Shown here: piece after piece, positions 27,165 through 36,512 of the stretch
Position numbering within the stretch: the stretch's first letter is position 1
How the letters are laid out: each line of letters opens with the position of its first letter
From: Gilliamella sp. ESL0405
Lineage (GTDB): Bacteria; Pseudomonadota; Gammaproteobacteria; Enterobacterales; Orbaceae
Assembly (NCBI RefSeq): GCF_019469205.1
Contig: NZ_CP048265.1
Location: 1,798,001-1,862,000, forward strand
Direction: 5' to 3'
Length of the DNA stretch: 64,000 bases
Position numbers and translations under genes: made by a program
The notes under the pieces: generated by a model
What the model saw: the letters and a program-made list of their open reading frames with translations, nothing else
Told to the model about the DNA's origin: nothing
Database searches by the model: none

Positions 27165-27196
27165 TACGCTGACCGCCAGGGCGGTGGCAGAGCGTA
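27165..27196. repeat. GC-rich palindrome before cyaY
   Basis: TACGCT...AGCGTA enclose CCGCC-AG-GGCGG, a GC-rich imperfect hairpin in otherwise AT-rich DNA. It lies between the adhesin-like gene and cyaY. It may terminate the upstream pair or be a REP-like element; there is no T-run. Confidence 0.4.
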
Positions 27197-27248
27197 GGCA
27201 TTTATGTTAATATCGATACATTGATTATCTTGATAAAACAGTATTTGT

Positions 27249-27560
27249 ATGAATATCCAGCAATTCCACGCTATTACTGAACAATTGTTTAATGAAATTG
27301 AACTCTTTTTAGATGATTATGCTGATAAACATGATGTCGATATTGATTATGAAACTAACGGCAATGTGATGACGATCAGTTTTCCAAATGGCAGTAAAAT
27401 GATCATTAACACGCAAGAGCCGCTATTTCAAGTTTGGCTGGCAACAGCTCGTCAAGGCTATCATTTTGATTATGTCAATGAACAGTTTATCTGTAACCGT
27501 TCCGATCAAAGCTTTACAACTATTTTTAGCCAAGCGGTCACAGAGCAAGCAGAACAATAG
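27249..27560 (+). CDS. cyaY: Bacterial frataxin
   Basis: A 103-residue CyaY, the iron-binding frataxin homologue that modulates iron-sulfur cluster assembly on IscS/IscU. It has the acidic first helix (EQLFNEIELFLDDYADKHDVDIDYE) and the strands MTISFPNGSKMIINTQEPLFQVWLA with GYHFDY. As in enterobacteria it lies beside the lptM-lysA-dapF-xerC-uvrD group, here convergent with uvrD. Confidence 0.96.
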   Translation: MNIQQFHAITEQLFNEIELFLDDYADKHDVDIDYETNGNVMTISFPNGSKMIINTQEPLFQVWLATARQGYHFDYVNEQFICNRSDQSFTTIFSQAVTEQAEQ

Positions 27561-27570
27561 AACTCAAAGC

Positions 27571-27612
27571 CAAAAAGGGAACAAATATGATCGATTTGTT
27601 CCCCTTTTTTTA
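27571..27612. terminator. Bidirectional terminator between cyaY and uvrD
   Basis: GGGAACAAAT and ATTTGTTCCC pair around ATGATCG with an A-run on the left and CTTTTTTT on the right, a rho-independent terminator usable by both convergent genes. Confidence 0.85.
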
Positions 27613-27637
27613 ATCGATTTTACTTTCGTGTATTAGC

Positions 27638-29866
27638 TTATAATAAGGTTAGATTAGCCAGTTTAACCACCAGCCATTTAATCCCTTCATTCACAAAAGC
27701 GATCTGTACCCGTCTGTGGTCACCTTCACCGTCAAGATTGACAATTGTGCCTTCACCAAAGCGGTTATGTTTGACTTTGCGTCCTAAAGTATAACCGTCG
27801 CTTTCACGGCTTTTTTCCCAATAAGATTTTTTACGCTCTTGATAAAATTGTTCATCTTTCGTTAACTCATGGCCAGCGCCAGAGCGATGGGTTAAGTTGC
27901 CTCGATAACTAATTTCATTGAGATTATCAACCGGCAATTCAGCAAGAAATCTTGACGGTAAATTACGCTCTTCACGTCCATATAAACGTCTTAGTTCCGA
28001 TAAAGTCAAGGTTAAGCACTTGCGCGCTCTGGTGATCCCAACATAAGCCAAACGCCGCTCTTCTTCCATTCTATCGGTTTCTTGCGAAGATTTCTGAGCC
28101 GGAAATAGCCCCTCTTCTAATCCAACAATAAAGACATTATCAAATTCCAAGCCTTTAGCGGCATGCAGTGTCATCAATTGCACACAATCTTGATCTTTTA
28201 TCACATCCCGACTTTCAAGCGAAGTATAAGCTAAAAATGACTCTAACACGGTAAGGGTTTCACCTGTTTGGCTATCTTCAATCACAGCATTTTCATTAGT
28301 GCGATAAAACTGTTCAGCAGCTGAAACCAGCTCTTCGAGATTTTCTAATCTTGATTGCCCTTTAATGCCCGGCTCTTGTTCGTACATTTGCAGTACGCCG
28401 GATAATTTAAGTATCACATCAAGTTGCTGATAAAACGGCAGGTTATCAACTTCATGATAAATGGAGTCGATCAGTTCCAAAAAGCGACTTATGCCTGAGC
28501 GTTGCCTTTCCGTTAATGCATTCATCTGTATCAACTTCAAACAGGCATTCCATAGCGAGATTTGATGTTGGTTAGCCGTCAGCCTGATCTTATCTAATGT
28601 AACTTGTCCTATCCCACGACTAGGCGTGTTGACGGTGGCTTCAAATGCCATGTCATTATTGTGATCGTGCAATAAACGTAGGTAGGCTAGCGCTAATTTC
28701 ACCTCTTGCCTTTCATAAAAGCGGATAGATCCATAGATCTGATACGGCAAGCCATTTTGCAATAACGTGTCTTCAAAGATACGAGATTGAACATTATTGC
28801 GATATAAGATCGCACAGCTAGCGTATTTTTCCCCTTCTTCATGCCGCTTTTTGATTTGACCAATAACAAATCGTGCTTCGTCAATATCATTAAACCCAAC
28901 ATAAAGTGAAATTTTTTCACCGTCACCGCTATCAGTCCATAAATTTTTACCTAGCCGGTTTTGATTTTTAGCGATTAACTCATTTGCCGCCTGTAAGATA
29001 ATGCCGGTTGATCGGTAATTTTGTTCAAGGCGAATAATCTCCGTATCCGGATAATCTCGGATAAACAGTTGTAAATTATCAGCATTGGCGCCTCGCCAAC
29101 TGTAAATGGATTGATCATCATCGCCAACAATCATCACATTAGCGGTATCGCCCGCTAGTTTTTGCACAAACTGGTATTGAATTTGGTTAGTATCTTGAAA
29201 TTCATCGATTAAAATATTCGAAAAACGCTGATGACAATAATTCAACACGTCTTTATCACGGCATAATAGCTCATATGCCCTTAAGATTAATTCAGAAAAA
29301 TCGACATAACCAACACGATCACAAATCGCTTGATAATCACGATAAATCGTCTGCCACATCACTTGTTTTGGGTCTTCCGGGGCAATGTCATTGGCTCTAA
29401 GCCCTTTCTCTTTTTGCGAGGAGATAAAACCAGCACACTCTTTAGGTGACCACTGCTTTTCATCAATTTTTAATTCACGAAAGATGCGTTTAATTAGCCG
29501 AATCTGATCTTCGGAATCAATCAGTTGAAAGTTAGAAGGTAGATGCGCTTGTTTAGCAAACATGCGTAATAAACGGTGTGTTAAACCATGAAAAGTACCC
29601 ACCCACATACCGTTGAAATAACCTTCACCCACTATAGCTTGTATCCGCTCTTGCATTTCAGCAGCAGCTTTATTGGTAAAAGTTACAGCAAAAATGGAGT
29701 TAGGCGAATAGTGTTTTTCAATACAAAGCCAGGCAATGCGGTGGACTAAAACACGTGTTTTACCACTGCCCGCACCGGCAAGCACAATGGTGTATTGGTT
29801 GTCGGTTGTGACGGCATTTTGTTGTTCAGTATTGAGGTCATCTAATAATGATGTTTTTATTTCCAC
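27638..29866 (-). CDS. uvrD: DNA helicase II
   Basis: A 742-residue UvrD, a 3'-5' superfamily 1A helicase for nucleotide excision and mismatch repair. Motifs in order: LNTEQQNAV (Q motif), AGAGSGKT (Walker A, ~residue 30), FTNKAAAEM (Ia), DEFQDTN (II), GDDDQSIYSWRGA (III), LEQNYRST (IV), LMTLHAAKGLEFD (V) and VGITRAR (VI). The C terminus has the tudor-like RNA-polymerase-binding region (LGRKVKHNRFGEGTIV). It is about 20 residues longer than E. coli UvrD. It is the last gene of the leftward lptM-to-uvrD block. Confidence 0.97.
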   Translation of the reverse strand: MEIKTSLLDDLNTEQQNAVTTDNQYTIVLAGAGSGKTRVLVHRIAWLCIEKHYSPNSIFAVTFTNKAAAEMQERIQAIVGEGYFNGMWVGTFHGLTHRLLRMFAKQAHLPSNFQLIDSEDQIRLIKRIFRELKIDEKQWSPKECAGFISSQKEKGLRANDIAPEDPKQVMWQTIYRDYQAICDRVGYVDFSELILRAYELLCRDKDVLNYCHQRFSNILIDEFQDTNQIQYQFVQKLAGDTANVMIVGDDDQSIYSWRGANADNLQLFIRDYPDTEIIRLEQNYRSTGIILQAANELIAKNQNRLGKNLWTDSGDGEKISLYVGFNDIDEARFVIGQIKKRHEEGEKYASCAILYRNNVQSRIFEDTLLQNGLPYQIYGSIRFYERQEVKLALAYLRLLHDHNNDMAFEATVNTPSRGIGQVTLDKIRLTANQHQISLWNACLKLIQMNALTERQRSGISRFLELIDSIYHEVDNLPFYQQLDVILKLSGVLQMYEQEPGIKGQSRLENLEELVSAAEQFYRTNENAVIEDSQTGETLTVLESFLAYTSLESRDVIKDQDCVQLMTLHAAKGLEFDNVFIVGLEEGLFPAQKSSQETDRMEEERRLAYVGITRARKCLTLTLSELRRLYGREERNLPSRFLAELPVDNLNEISYRGNLTHRSGAGHELTKDEQFYQERKKSYWEKSRESDGYTLGRKVKHNRFGEGTIVNLDGEGDHRRVQIAFVNEGIKWLVVKLANLTLL

Positions 29867-30058
29867 TATATCTTAACCTATTGCCCTATTAGCAAGCGCT
29901 AATTAGCCTTAATTTAATAAAAACGATGAATATATATATTTTTAATTCTGAATGTTTTGTTGAATCTAATCAAAAGGGATCTTAAGATAGGTTTCTGGTT
30001 AACAATAACGTCATAATACTGTTAACTTCACTGTCTATTTATACAGATACCGATTAGA

Positions 30059-30772
30059 TTATAACAGATTATCTAATTCTGGCAATTGTGTTATTTCAAT
30101 ATGCGGCAAACATCTGGCATCGGCGAGTTGAAAAATATCTTTGGCAAAAATATTTATCCAACAGGCTAAAAATCCACTATTGATTGCACCATTGAAATCG
30201 GTTGATAAATTATCGCCAACATGTAAAATTTGGTCAGCTGGCAGTGCTAGTTTTTGCGCTGCTAACTCAAATATTTCCGGAAAGGGTTTTGATCGCCCGT
30301 CGGCACCGCCTCGTAATGAGAACTGAAAATAATCATTTAAACCAATTTTGTCAATTTCAACATTACCATTGGTGATGACAGCTAAAGGATATTTTGTTGC
30401 GAGTTGAGTTAATAATTGATGCGTTACGTTGGGGACATGCATTTTGTGACGCCAAAAAGTAAAACACGCCATTGCTTCATCCGTTATTGCCGGGATTTGC
30501 ACCGGGCTTACTTTGGCTTTAGTTAAAACAGAGCTAATGGTTTTAATTCGCCAAACAATGACATCATGGTAAATTTCCGGATCAAGCGCTAACATTGCTT
30601 TTTTTTCGGCATGAAAATCCGCTAAGGTTAAATGTTGTAAGGCATCATATTTTTGTAAAACCTTAATCATCTGCGCTTCGGCATTTTCAACAATCAAACT
30701 ATTGTCATATAAGGTATCGTCAAGATCAAAAGTGATGGCTTTGATGCAATGGATTGAACGATAAAAATGCAT
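30059..30772 (-). CDS. yigB: HAD-family FMN phosphatase
   Basis: A 237-residue HAD phosphatase with the nucleophile motif ITFDLDDTLYDN near the N terminus, VITNGN (motif II), a lysine in GRSKPFPEIFE (motif III) and HVGDNLSTDFNGA (motif IV). It matches E. coli YigB, which dephosphorylates FMN. Its ATG overlaps the xerC stop by one base (TAATG), so translation is coupled, as in E. coli. Confidence 0.93.
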   Translation of the reverse strand: MHFYRSIHCIKAITFDLDDTLYDNSLIVENAEAQMIKVLQKYDALQHLTLADFHAEKKAMLALDPEIYHDVIVWRIKTISSVLTKAKVSPVQIPAITDEAMACFTFWRHKMHVPNVTHQLLTQLATKYPLAVITNGNVEIDKIGLNDYFQFSLRGGADGRSKPFPEIFELAAQKLALPADQILHVGDNLSTDFNGAINSGFLACWINIFAKDIFQLADARCLPHIEITQLPELDNLL

Positions 30773-31695
30773 TATTTTTTTCCTCTTTTGGCTCTTGGGT
30801 GTGCGGCATCATAAACTTCAGACAGATGTGAAAAATCCAAATGAGTGTAGACTTGCGTTGTTGATAAGTCCGAATGCCCAAGTAGCTCTTGCACTGCTCG
30901 CAAATCACCGCTGGATTCTAACATATGAGTAGCAAATGAGTGGCGTAATTTATGTGGGTGAACATGTGCGCTTAAACCTTGTTTCACGCCCCATTGAGCA
31001 AATCGTTTTTCCACGTTGCGGGCTGAAATTCTTTTACCTAATTTGGAAATAAACAGCGCATCATCTTGTGGCGCTAAAAAATCCCGCATTGATAGCCAAT
31101 GTTTAATCCATTTAATCGATTCTCGCCCTAACGGTAATTTGCGCTCTTTATTACCTTTCCCCATTACCCGTACTTCACCGTCTTGCAAATTCAGCTCCCG
31201 ACAATTAAGGTTGACTAATTCAGACAGTCGCAAGCCGGAACCGTACATCACTTCAAGCATGGCTCTATCACGCACTGAGAGCGGGTCGTTATATTCAATA
31301 TTAAGCAGTTGATTGATTTCATCGATATCGATATTTTTTGGCAGATGTTGCCCTAACTTAGGATTTAAAACACTTCGAGCAGGATTGGCGCTAACCAGAT
31401 CACACTTAATCATCCAATCATAAAAGCTACGCAAGGCGGATAAGCGTAATGACAGACTTCTTGCCTGCAATCCAGCCCGTTTACTCTGACTGATTAATAA
31501 TCTGACGGCTGATGAATCGAGATCTTGCCAGCGGGCTATCTCGCTATCTTTTATTAAGCTGATAAGTGCATAAAGTTGGCGTCGATAATTAATTTGAGTA
31601 TTTAAACTGAGCTGTTTTTCAGATTTTAAATAATCTAGAAATTGTTCAACCGGCTGAGTTAATAATGGTAAACCATGTTGTGCAGATTGATCCAT
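30772..31695 (-). CDS. xerC: Site-specific tyrosine recombinase
   Basis: A 307-residue tyrosine recombinase. The catalytic tetrad is visible in [13 protein letters not shown] (Arg), [12 protein letters not shown] (His and Arg), [12 protein letters not shown] (His) and VYTHLDF (Tyr). The N-terminal SAM-like domain ([23 protein letters not shown]) is intact. With XerD at dif it resolves chromosome dimers. The genomic position between DUF484 and yigB identifies it as XerC rather than a phage integrase. Confidence 0.96.
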   Translation of the reverse strand: MDQSAQHGLPLLTQPVEQFLDYLKSEKQLSLNTQINYRRQLYALISLIKDSEIARWQDLDSSAVRLLISQSKRAGLQARSLSLRLSALRSFYDWMIKCDLVSANPARSVLNPKLGQHLPKNIDIDEINQLLNIEYNDPLSVRDRAMLEVMYGSGLRLSELVNLNCRELNLQDGEVRVMGKGNKERKLPLGRESIKWIKHWLSMRDFLAPQDDALFISKLGKRISARNVEKRFAQWGVKQGLSAHVHPHKLRHSFATHMLESSGDLRAVQELLGHSDLSTTQVYTHLDFSHLSEVYDAAHPRAKRGKK

Positions 31696-31704
31696 TACGA
31701 TTCC

Positions 31705-32439
31705 TTACTTTTTACGCATTACCCATCTTTCAATTAAAATGGGTAATATTTCGCAGATTTTTTCTAAAAGTAATGTGCCTTGTCCTGCTTGATAATGCTG
31801 TGAATCCGGACTGGTAAAGATTAAAAGACCTAAATCACCAAATTTACCAAATAATGATAACGCCACCGATCCAATATAACCATGTGTTGGAAATAAAAAA
31901 TCGACTTCTGTTGAATTTAACCTGCCTAAATAATATTGGCTATATTGTAGATGCCTAACACGGATAAAATCAAACTGTGAAGCGTTTAAAGCGAGGTTGT
32001 GATAGTTTGACGGCGCATTTAGTAACCATTTGTCATCAAACAGATATAAATAAGCGCCGCTAAGTCCTAGCGCTTTTGCCCAGCTATTGAGCGAGAGGAT
32101 AAGTTCATCTAAGCTATTGGCTTTGATTAATTGAAGCTGTAAGTACAGCATATCACTAAATAGTCGTTCATTAGCGATAGCGTGCTCCATTAATAATGTG
32201 ATTTCAGATTCCAACTGGCTGATTTTATTACGCTGCCTTGCCATGTGCCATTCGGGTAAGGAAATAATCCCCCGCACCGGATGCGGTACCCGCATCTGTT
32301 CAATACGTGCCGCATTACGGATAAAAAAATCCGGATTATCGATAATATATTGACTGACAATTTCATCATTTAATTCAATCGCTGAATTTTGATGCTCAGC
32401 GCATTTTGCGCTCTCTATCTGGGTATCTTTAGCAACCAT
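31705..32439 (-). CDS. DUF484 GAF-like protein
   Basis: A 244-residue DUF484 protein (E. coli YigA equivalent). It has the typical N terminus of the family (VSQYIIDNPDFFIRNAARIEQMRVPHPVRGIISLPEWHMARQRNKI), a short coiled coil, and a GAF-like C-terminal domain. The frame opens with a TTG two codons upstream, but the ATG is used here. It lies between dapF and xerC as in E. coli. Its role is not established. Confidence 0.88.
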   Translation of the reverse strand: MVAKDTQIESAKCAEHQNSAIELNDEIVSQYIIDNPDFFIRNAARIEQMRVPHPVRGIISLPEWHMARQRNKISQLESEITLLMEHAIANERLFSDMLYLQLQLIKANSLDELILSLNSWAKALGLSGAYLYLFDDKWLLNAPSNYHNLALNASQFDFIRVRHLQYSQYYLGRLNSTEVDFLFPTHGYIGSVALSLFGKFGDLGLLIFTSPDSQHYQAGQGTLLLEKICEILPILIERWVMRKK

Positions 32440-32543
32440 AATCAACTTCTATTGTTTTATCATTAGTAAGATTTATTTTCGTTATGCGATAAACGCCAGT
32501 TTTCGTACCAAAATATGGCTAAATTTGATTATCACAAAATCGA

Positions 32544-33368
32544 CTATACTGCTATAAATCCGTCATAAACGTGTGTCGCCGGACCTGTCATAAACAGCGG
32601 GTGATCATCGCCTTTCCATTCAATCAGTAATTTACCGCCCGGCAAATTCACATTGACACTTTGATTTAATAAGCCTTGATTAATCCCGACAGCAACGGCT
32701 GCACAAGCGCCCGTCCCACAAGCTTGAGTTTCGCCAACGCCACGTTCAAAGACCCGCAAATTGATATTATTGCGATCGATAATGTGCATAAAGCCAATAT
32801 TAGCCCGCTCCGGAAAGCGTTCATGCTGTTCTAATAATGGCCCTATGGTTGCCACAGCGGCAGTGACAATATTATCCACTTGTACAACGCAATGTGGATT
32901 ACCCATTGAGGCAACACCACATAAAATAGTCTGCTCTTGCGCCCGAATGATATAAGTCTTCTCTTCTTTATTGGCTTTAAAAGGAATTTTATTCGGTTCA
33001 AATATTGGTGTGCCCATATTGACCCGCACGGTTTCATCATCGTTGACGGTTAATACGATGTTGCCTTTCATTGTGCTAACTTTTAAGACTCGTTTTTTGG
33101 TTAAGCCTTTTAATCGAACAAAACGGGCAAAACAGCGTGCACCATTTCCACACTGTTCCACTTCGCTACCGTCCGAATTAAAGATTCGATAATGAAAATC
33201 ACTCTCTGGCGAGTAAGGTGGCTCAACAATGAGTAATTGATCAAATCCAACGCCGGTATATCTATCGGCCATACGTTTAATCATTTCAGCAGAAAGATGA
33301 ACATTTTGCGTCACCGCATCAATAACCATAAAATCATTACCGAGTCCATGCATCTTTGAAAAGTTCAT
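32544..33368 (-). CDS. dapF: Diaminopimelate epimerase
   Basis: A 274-residue DapF, which interconverts LL- and meso-diaminopimelate for lysine and peptidoglycan. The start [19 protein letters not shown] and the two catalytic cysteines, in [13 protein letters not shown] and in [14 protein letters not shown], are intact. Gene order with lysA upstream and DUF484 downstream is conserved. Confidence 0.97.
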   Translation of the reverse strand: MNFSKMHGLGNDFMVIDAVTQNVHLSAEMIKRMADRYTGVGFDQLLIVEPPYSPESDFHYRIFNSDGSEVEQCGNGARCFARFVRLKGLTKKRVLKVSTMKGNIVLTVNDDETVRVNMGTPIFEPNKIPFKANKEEKTYIIRAQEQTILCGVASMGNPHCVVQVDNIVTAAVATIGPLLEQHERFPERANIGFMHIIDRNNINLRVFERGVGETQACGTGACAAVAVGINQGLLNQSVNVNLPGGKLLIEWKGDDHPLFMTGPATHVYDGFIAV

Positions 33369-33493
33369 CTTTGTCTACCTTCTGTATTAACACACTGTTT
33401 TTTTTATTTTATTATAATTAATGGCTATCACCTATTTTGTTTAGCCACAAACTGTCAATTGTTTGCTAAGTCAATCTACCATTGAAACAATCA

Positions 33494-34741
33494 TTAAACC
33501 TGTTCACCACGCCATAAATCATCAAACGTTTCACGTTCACGAATGATTTTATGTTGATCATCAATCAACATCACTTCGGCGGGGCGTGGATGACTGTTAT
33601 AGTTTGATGCCATACTAAATCCATAAGCGCCAGCACTGCATATCACTAACAGATCATCTTGTTTAACGCTAAGCTCACGTTGATAAGCTAAAACATCACT
33701 CGATTCACAAATGGGTCCAACGACATTATAAACATAGCTTTGATCGCAAGATTGTGGCGCTTTTGCCGGTAATACTTTCATCCAAGCTTGATAAAGCGCT
33801 GGTCTGATTAAATCATTCATACCCGCATCAACAATAGCAAAATGCTGATCATCTTGATGTTTAGTATATTCAACTTTAGTAATCAATATGCCACTATTGG
33901 CAACAATAGATCGCCCCGGTTCAAAGAGAATTTCCAGTTCAGGATAAGGGGCTAATTTTTGTTTTAATGCGGTAATAAGGGCTGATATTGAAGGGGGCTT
34001 TTCGTTATCATAACACACGCCCAGGCCGCCACCTAAATCGATATGTTCAAGGGTGATGTTATGCGCTTTGAGCTTATCAACTAACGCTAAAATCCGATCA
34101 GCAGCATCAACAAAGGGTGATAGTTCTGTCAATTGCGAGCCGATATGGCAATCAACACCGACTATTTTAATATGAGGTAATAATTGCGCTTTTTGATAAG
34201 TTTCTAACGCTAATTGATAGCTGATTCCAAATTTATTTTCCCGTAATCCGGTTGAAATATAAGGGTGGGTTTTTGCGTCAACATCGGGGTTAACTCGTAA
34301 CGAAATGGCGGCAATTTTACCTAACTGTTCGGCTATTTCGTTAATGCGGTATAGTTCCGCTTCGGATTCAACATTAAAGCATTTAATACCAACTTCTAAA
34401 GCCCGTTTGATTTCAGCAACAGATTTTGCTACACCGGAAAAGACAATTTTTTTCGGATCGGCTCCGGCCTTTAAAACACGTTCCAGCTCGCCTTGTGAAA
34501 CAATGTCAAATCCAGCACCTAATTTAGCTAATAAGCTTAATACCGATAGATTGCTATTTGCTTTTATCGCATAACAAATTAAGTGCTTACATTCTGATAG
34601 TGGCGCTTGATAAGCCTTAAACTGCTCAACTATATCATCTGCCGAATAAACATATAATGGCGTCCCATAGTGCTCAGCCAGATCTGTTATAGCAATGTTT
34701 TGAGCCAATAATTGGCCATTGCGATAATGTAGAAAATCCAT
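33494..34741 (-). CDS. lysA: Diaminopimelate decarboxylase
   Basis: A 415-residue PLP-dependent LysA (fold type III), the last step of lysine synthesis. The PLP lysine lies in YAIKANSN; HIGSQL, DLGGGLGV and EPGRSIV are in order, and ICESSDVL supplies the substrate-binding cysteine. It follows lptM by 17 bases, in the classical lptM-lysA-dapF arrangement. Confidence 0.97.
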   Translation of the reverse strand: MDFLHYRNGQLLAQNIAITDLAEHYGTPLYVYSADDIVEQFKAYQAPLSECKHLICYAIKANSNLSVLSLLAKLGAGFDIVSQGELERVLKAGADPKKIVFSGVAKSVAEIKRALEVGIKCFNVESEAELYRINEIAEQLGKIAAISLRVNPDVDAKTHPYISTGLRENKFGISYQLALETYQKAQLLPHIKIVGVDCHIGSQLTELSPFVDAADRILALVDKLKAHNITLEHIDLGGGLGVCYDNEKPPSISALITALKQKLAPYPELEILFEPGRSIVANSGILITKVEYTKHQDDQHFAIVDAGMNDLIRPALYQAWMKVLPAKAPQSCDQSYVYNVVGPICESSDVLAYQRELSVKQDDLLVICSAGAYGFSMASNYNSHPRPAEVMLIDDQHKIIRERETFDDLWRGEQV

Positions 34742-34758
34742 ATTTGCTTCCTGTTAAA

Positions 34759-34893
34759 CTATTTTAATAACATAAAAGAAATGCTCGATTGATAAGAGTT
34801 ATTGGTAGGATGATAAAGAGGCCCTTTTAACCCACAGCCAACTAAAGTCAATACGACTAAACATAGAGAAAATAATTTTATTGTAGATTGCAT
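34759..34893 (-). CDS. lptM: LPS-assembly lipoprotein LptM
   Basis: A 44-residue lipoprotein (MQSTIKLFSLCLVV then LTLVGC lipobox, Cys20) whose mature end starts CGLKGPLYHP, the conserved signature of LptM (YifL). LptM binds the LptD/LptE complex and assists its oxidative maturation at the outer membrane. It is shorter than the E. coli protein (about 67 residues), mainly in the variable tail. The position directly before lysA is the conserved one. It is easily missed because of its length. Confidence 0.88.
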   Translation of the reverse strand: MQSTIKLFSLCLVVLTLVGCGLKGPLYHPTNNSYQSSISFMLLK

Positions 34894-34932
34894 AGATTAT
34901 TCACAATTTATTCAATTTGATAATTGTTATCT

Positions 34933-34960
34933 ATATTACACGATAGCCCTATTCGTGCAA
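34933..34960 (-). promoter_or_regulatory. Putative promoter of the lptM-lysA-dapF operon
   Basis: Read leftward, TTGCAC and TAATAT are separated by 16 bases and end 40 bases before the lptM ATG, a reasonable sigma-70 promoter. Confidence 0.45.
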
Positions 34961-35096
34961 AGAATAAATCTCGATAACTTAACTTATTATCAAGGTTTTT
35001 GGCAGAAATTGGTAAATTGGTAGGCATTTGTTATAGGCTAATATAGGTTAATATTTGAGCGATAAATTGTGAGGGGATTAAAGGTGGAGTGGTTTT

Positions 35097-36512
35097 TATA
35101 TGGAAACGTGGGTGTTTTCTGAAAGTTCTGGTCAAAGATTTGTGTTTTTTGCTTAAACACCTATATTTTTGAAAGTTTTTGACAAGGTTTTTATTTCGTT
35201 AAAAGTTGCGGGTTTTTGGTTTGTAGGTTTCGGACGCTGTTAATTGGTTGATATTTTCAGTTCAGTGCCTGCGTCCGAATAGGGGGATTTTTTGCGAAAT
35301 CCCCCTATACCCCCTCGCAGCTCCACCCAAAGCGGTCTTCGACTACCCTCCGCCTTCGTTCGGTCTTGACGCACCAGCGCTGATTTGTTCCGAACAAAGC
35401 AGCGCCTCGCCAAACATCCCTGTTTGGCGTGCTAACCTCGCTCAGTTGTCGGCGCTTTGTGAAGGTGCGGTCTGGTGCACTTGTTTGCTTTTGGGAAAAG
35501 TAGAGGTATGGGTTTTGGGATATTTTAAAAATATCTTAAATTTTTGTTTTTATACTTAAACGTAGGTATTTTCTGAAACTTCTTGTCAATGTTTTGGTTT
35601 TTTGCTTAAACGCCTATATTTTCTGAAAGTTTTTGACAAGTTTTTTACTTTCTTTGAAAGTTGCGGGTTTTTGGTTTGTAGGTTTCGGACGCTGTTAATT
35701 GGTTGATATTTTCAGTTCAGTGCCTGCGTCCGAATAGGGGGATTTTTTGCGAAATCCCCCTATACCCCCTCGCAGCACCACCCAAAGCGGTCTTCGACTG
35801 CCCTCCGCCTTCGTTCGGTCTTGACGCACCGGCGCTGATTTGTTCCTGACAAAGCAGCGCCTCGCCAAACATCCTTGTTTGGCGTGCTAACCTCGCTCAG
35901 TTGTCGGCGCTTTGTGAAGGTGCGGTCTGGTGCACTTGTTTGCTTTTGGGAAAAGTAGAGGTATGGGTTTTGGGATATTTTAAAAATATCTTAAATTTTT
36001 GTTTTTATACTTAAACGTAGGTATTTTCTGAAACTTCTTGTTAATGTTTTGGTTTTTTGCTTAAACGCCTATATTTTCTGAAAGTTTTTGACAAGTTTTT
36101 TACTTTCTTTGAAAGTTGCGGGTTTTTGGTTTGTAGGTTTCGGACGCTGTTAATTGGTTGATATTTTCAGTTCAGTGCCTGCGTCCGAATAGGGGGATTT
36201 TTTGCGAAATCCCCCTATACCCCCTCGCAGCACCGCCCAAAGCGGTCTTCGACTGCCCTCCGCCTTCGTTCGGTCTTAACGCACCGGCGCTGATTTGTTC
36301 CCGACAAAGCAGCGCCTCGCCAAACATCCCTGTTTGGCGTGCTAACCTCACTCAGTTGTCGGCGCTTTGTGAAGGTGCGGTCTGGTGCACTTGTTTGCTT
36401 TTGGGAAAAGTAACGGTATGGGTTTTGGGATATTTTAGAAATATCTTAAATTTTTGTTTTTATACTGAAACGTATACAGTTTCTGAAACTTTTTGACAAG
36501 CTTTGGCGGTTT
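35097..36512. repeat. Tandem array of a 455-bp palindrome-rich repeat
   Basis: Three direct copies begin at 35226, 35681 and 36136, exactly 455 bases apart; the third is cut at the recG stop. A more diverged piece of the unit's tail (35097-35225) lies to the left. Each unit holds: TTCGGACGC/GCGTCCGAA, TAGGGGGATTT/AAATCCCCCTA, GCGCTG/CAGCGC, CGCCAAACA/TGTTTGGCG and GATATTT/AAATATC stems, then two copies 50 bases apart of a core like TTAAACGTAGGTATTTTCTG with AAACTTCTTGTCAA. The middle is much richer in GC than the surroundings. Copies 1 and 3 have ORFs of about 100 codons, but copy 2 has a stop in the same frame and variation does not favour coding, so the array is treated as non-coding. Confidence 0.9.

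Noticed and set aside
30772-31695. Integrase of a genomic island
   Set aside because: Gene order DUF484-xerC-yigB and length show the core chromosome-dimer recombinase XerC; no att-like repeats are seen nearby.
35248-35559. ORF of ~103 codons in repeat copy 1 and its twin at 36158-36496
   Set aside because: The same frame has a TGA in copy 2, there is no ribosome site, and the GC-rich hairpins explain the sequence; treated as repeat DNA.
35097-36512. CRISPR array
   Set aside because: Units are 455 bp direct repeats without short spacers; no cas genes are in the window.
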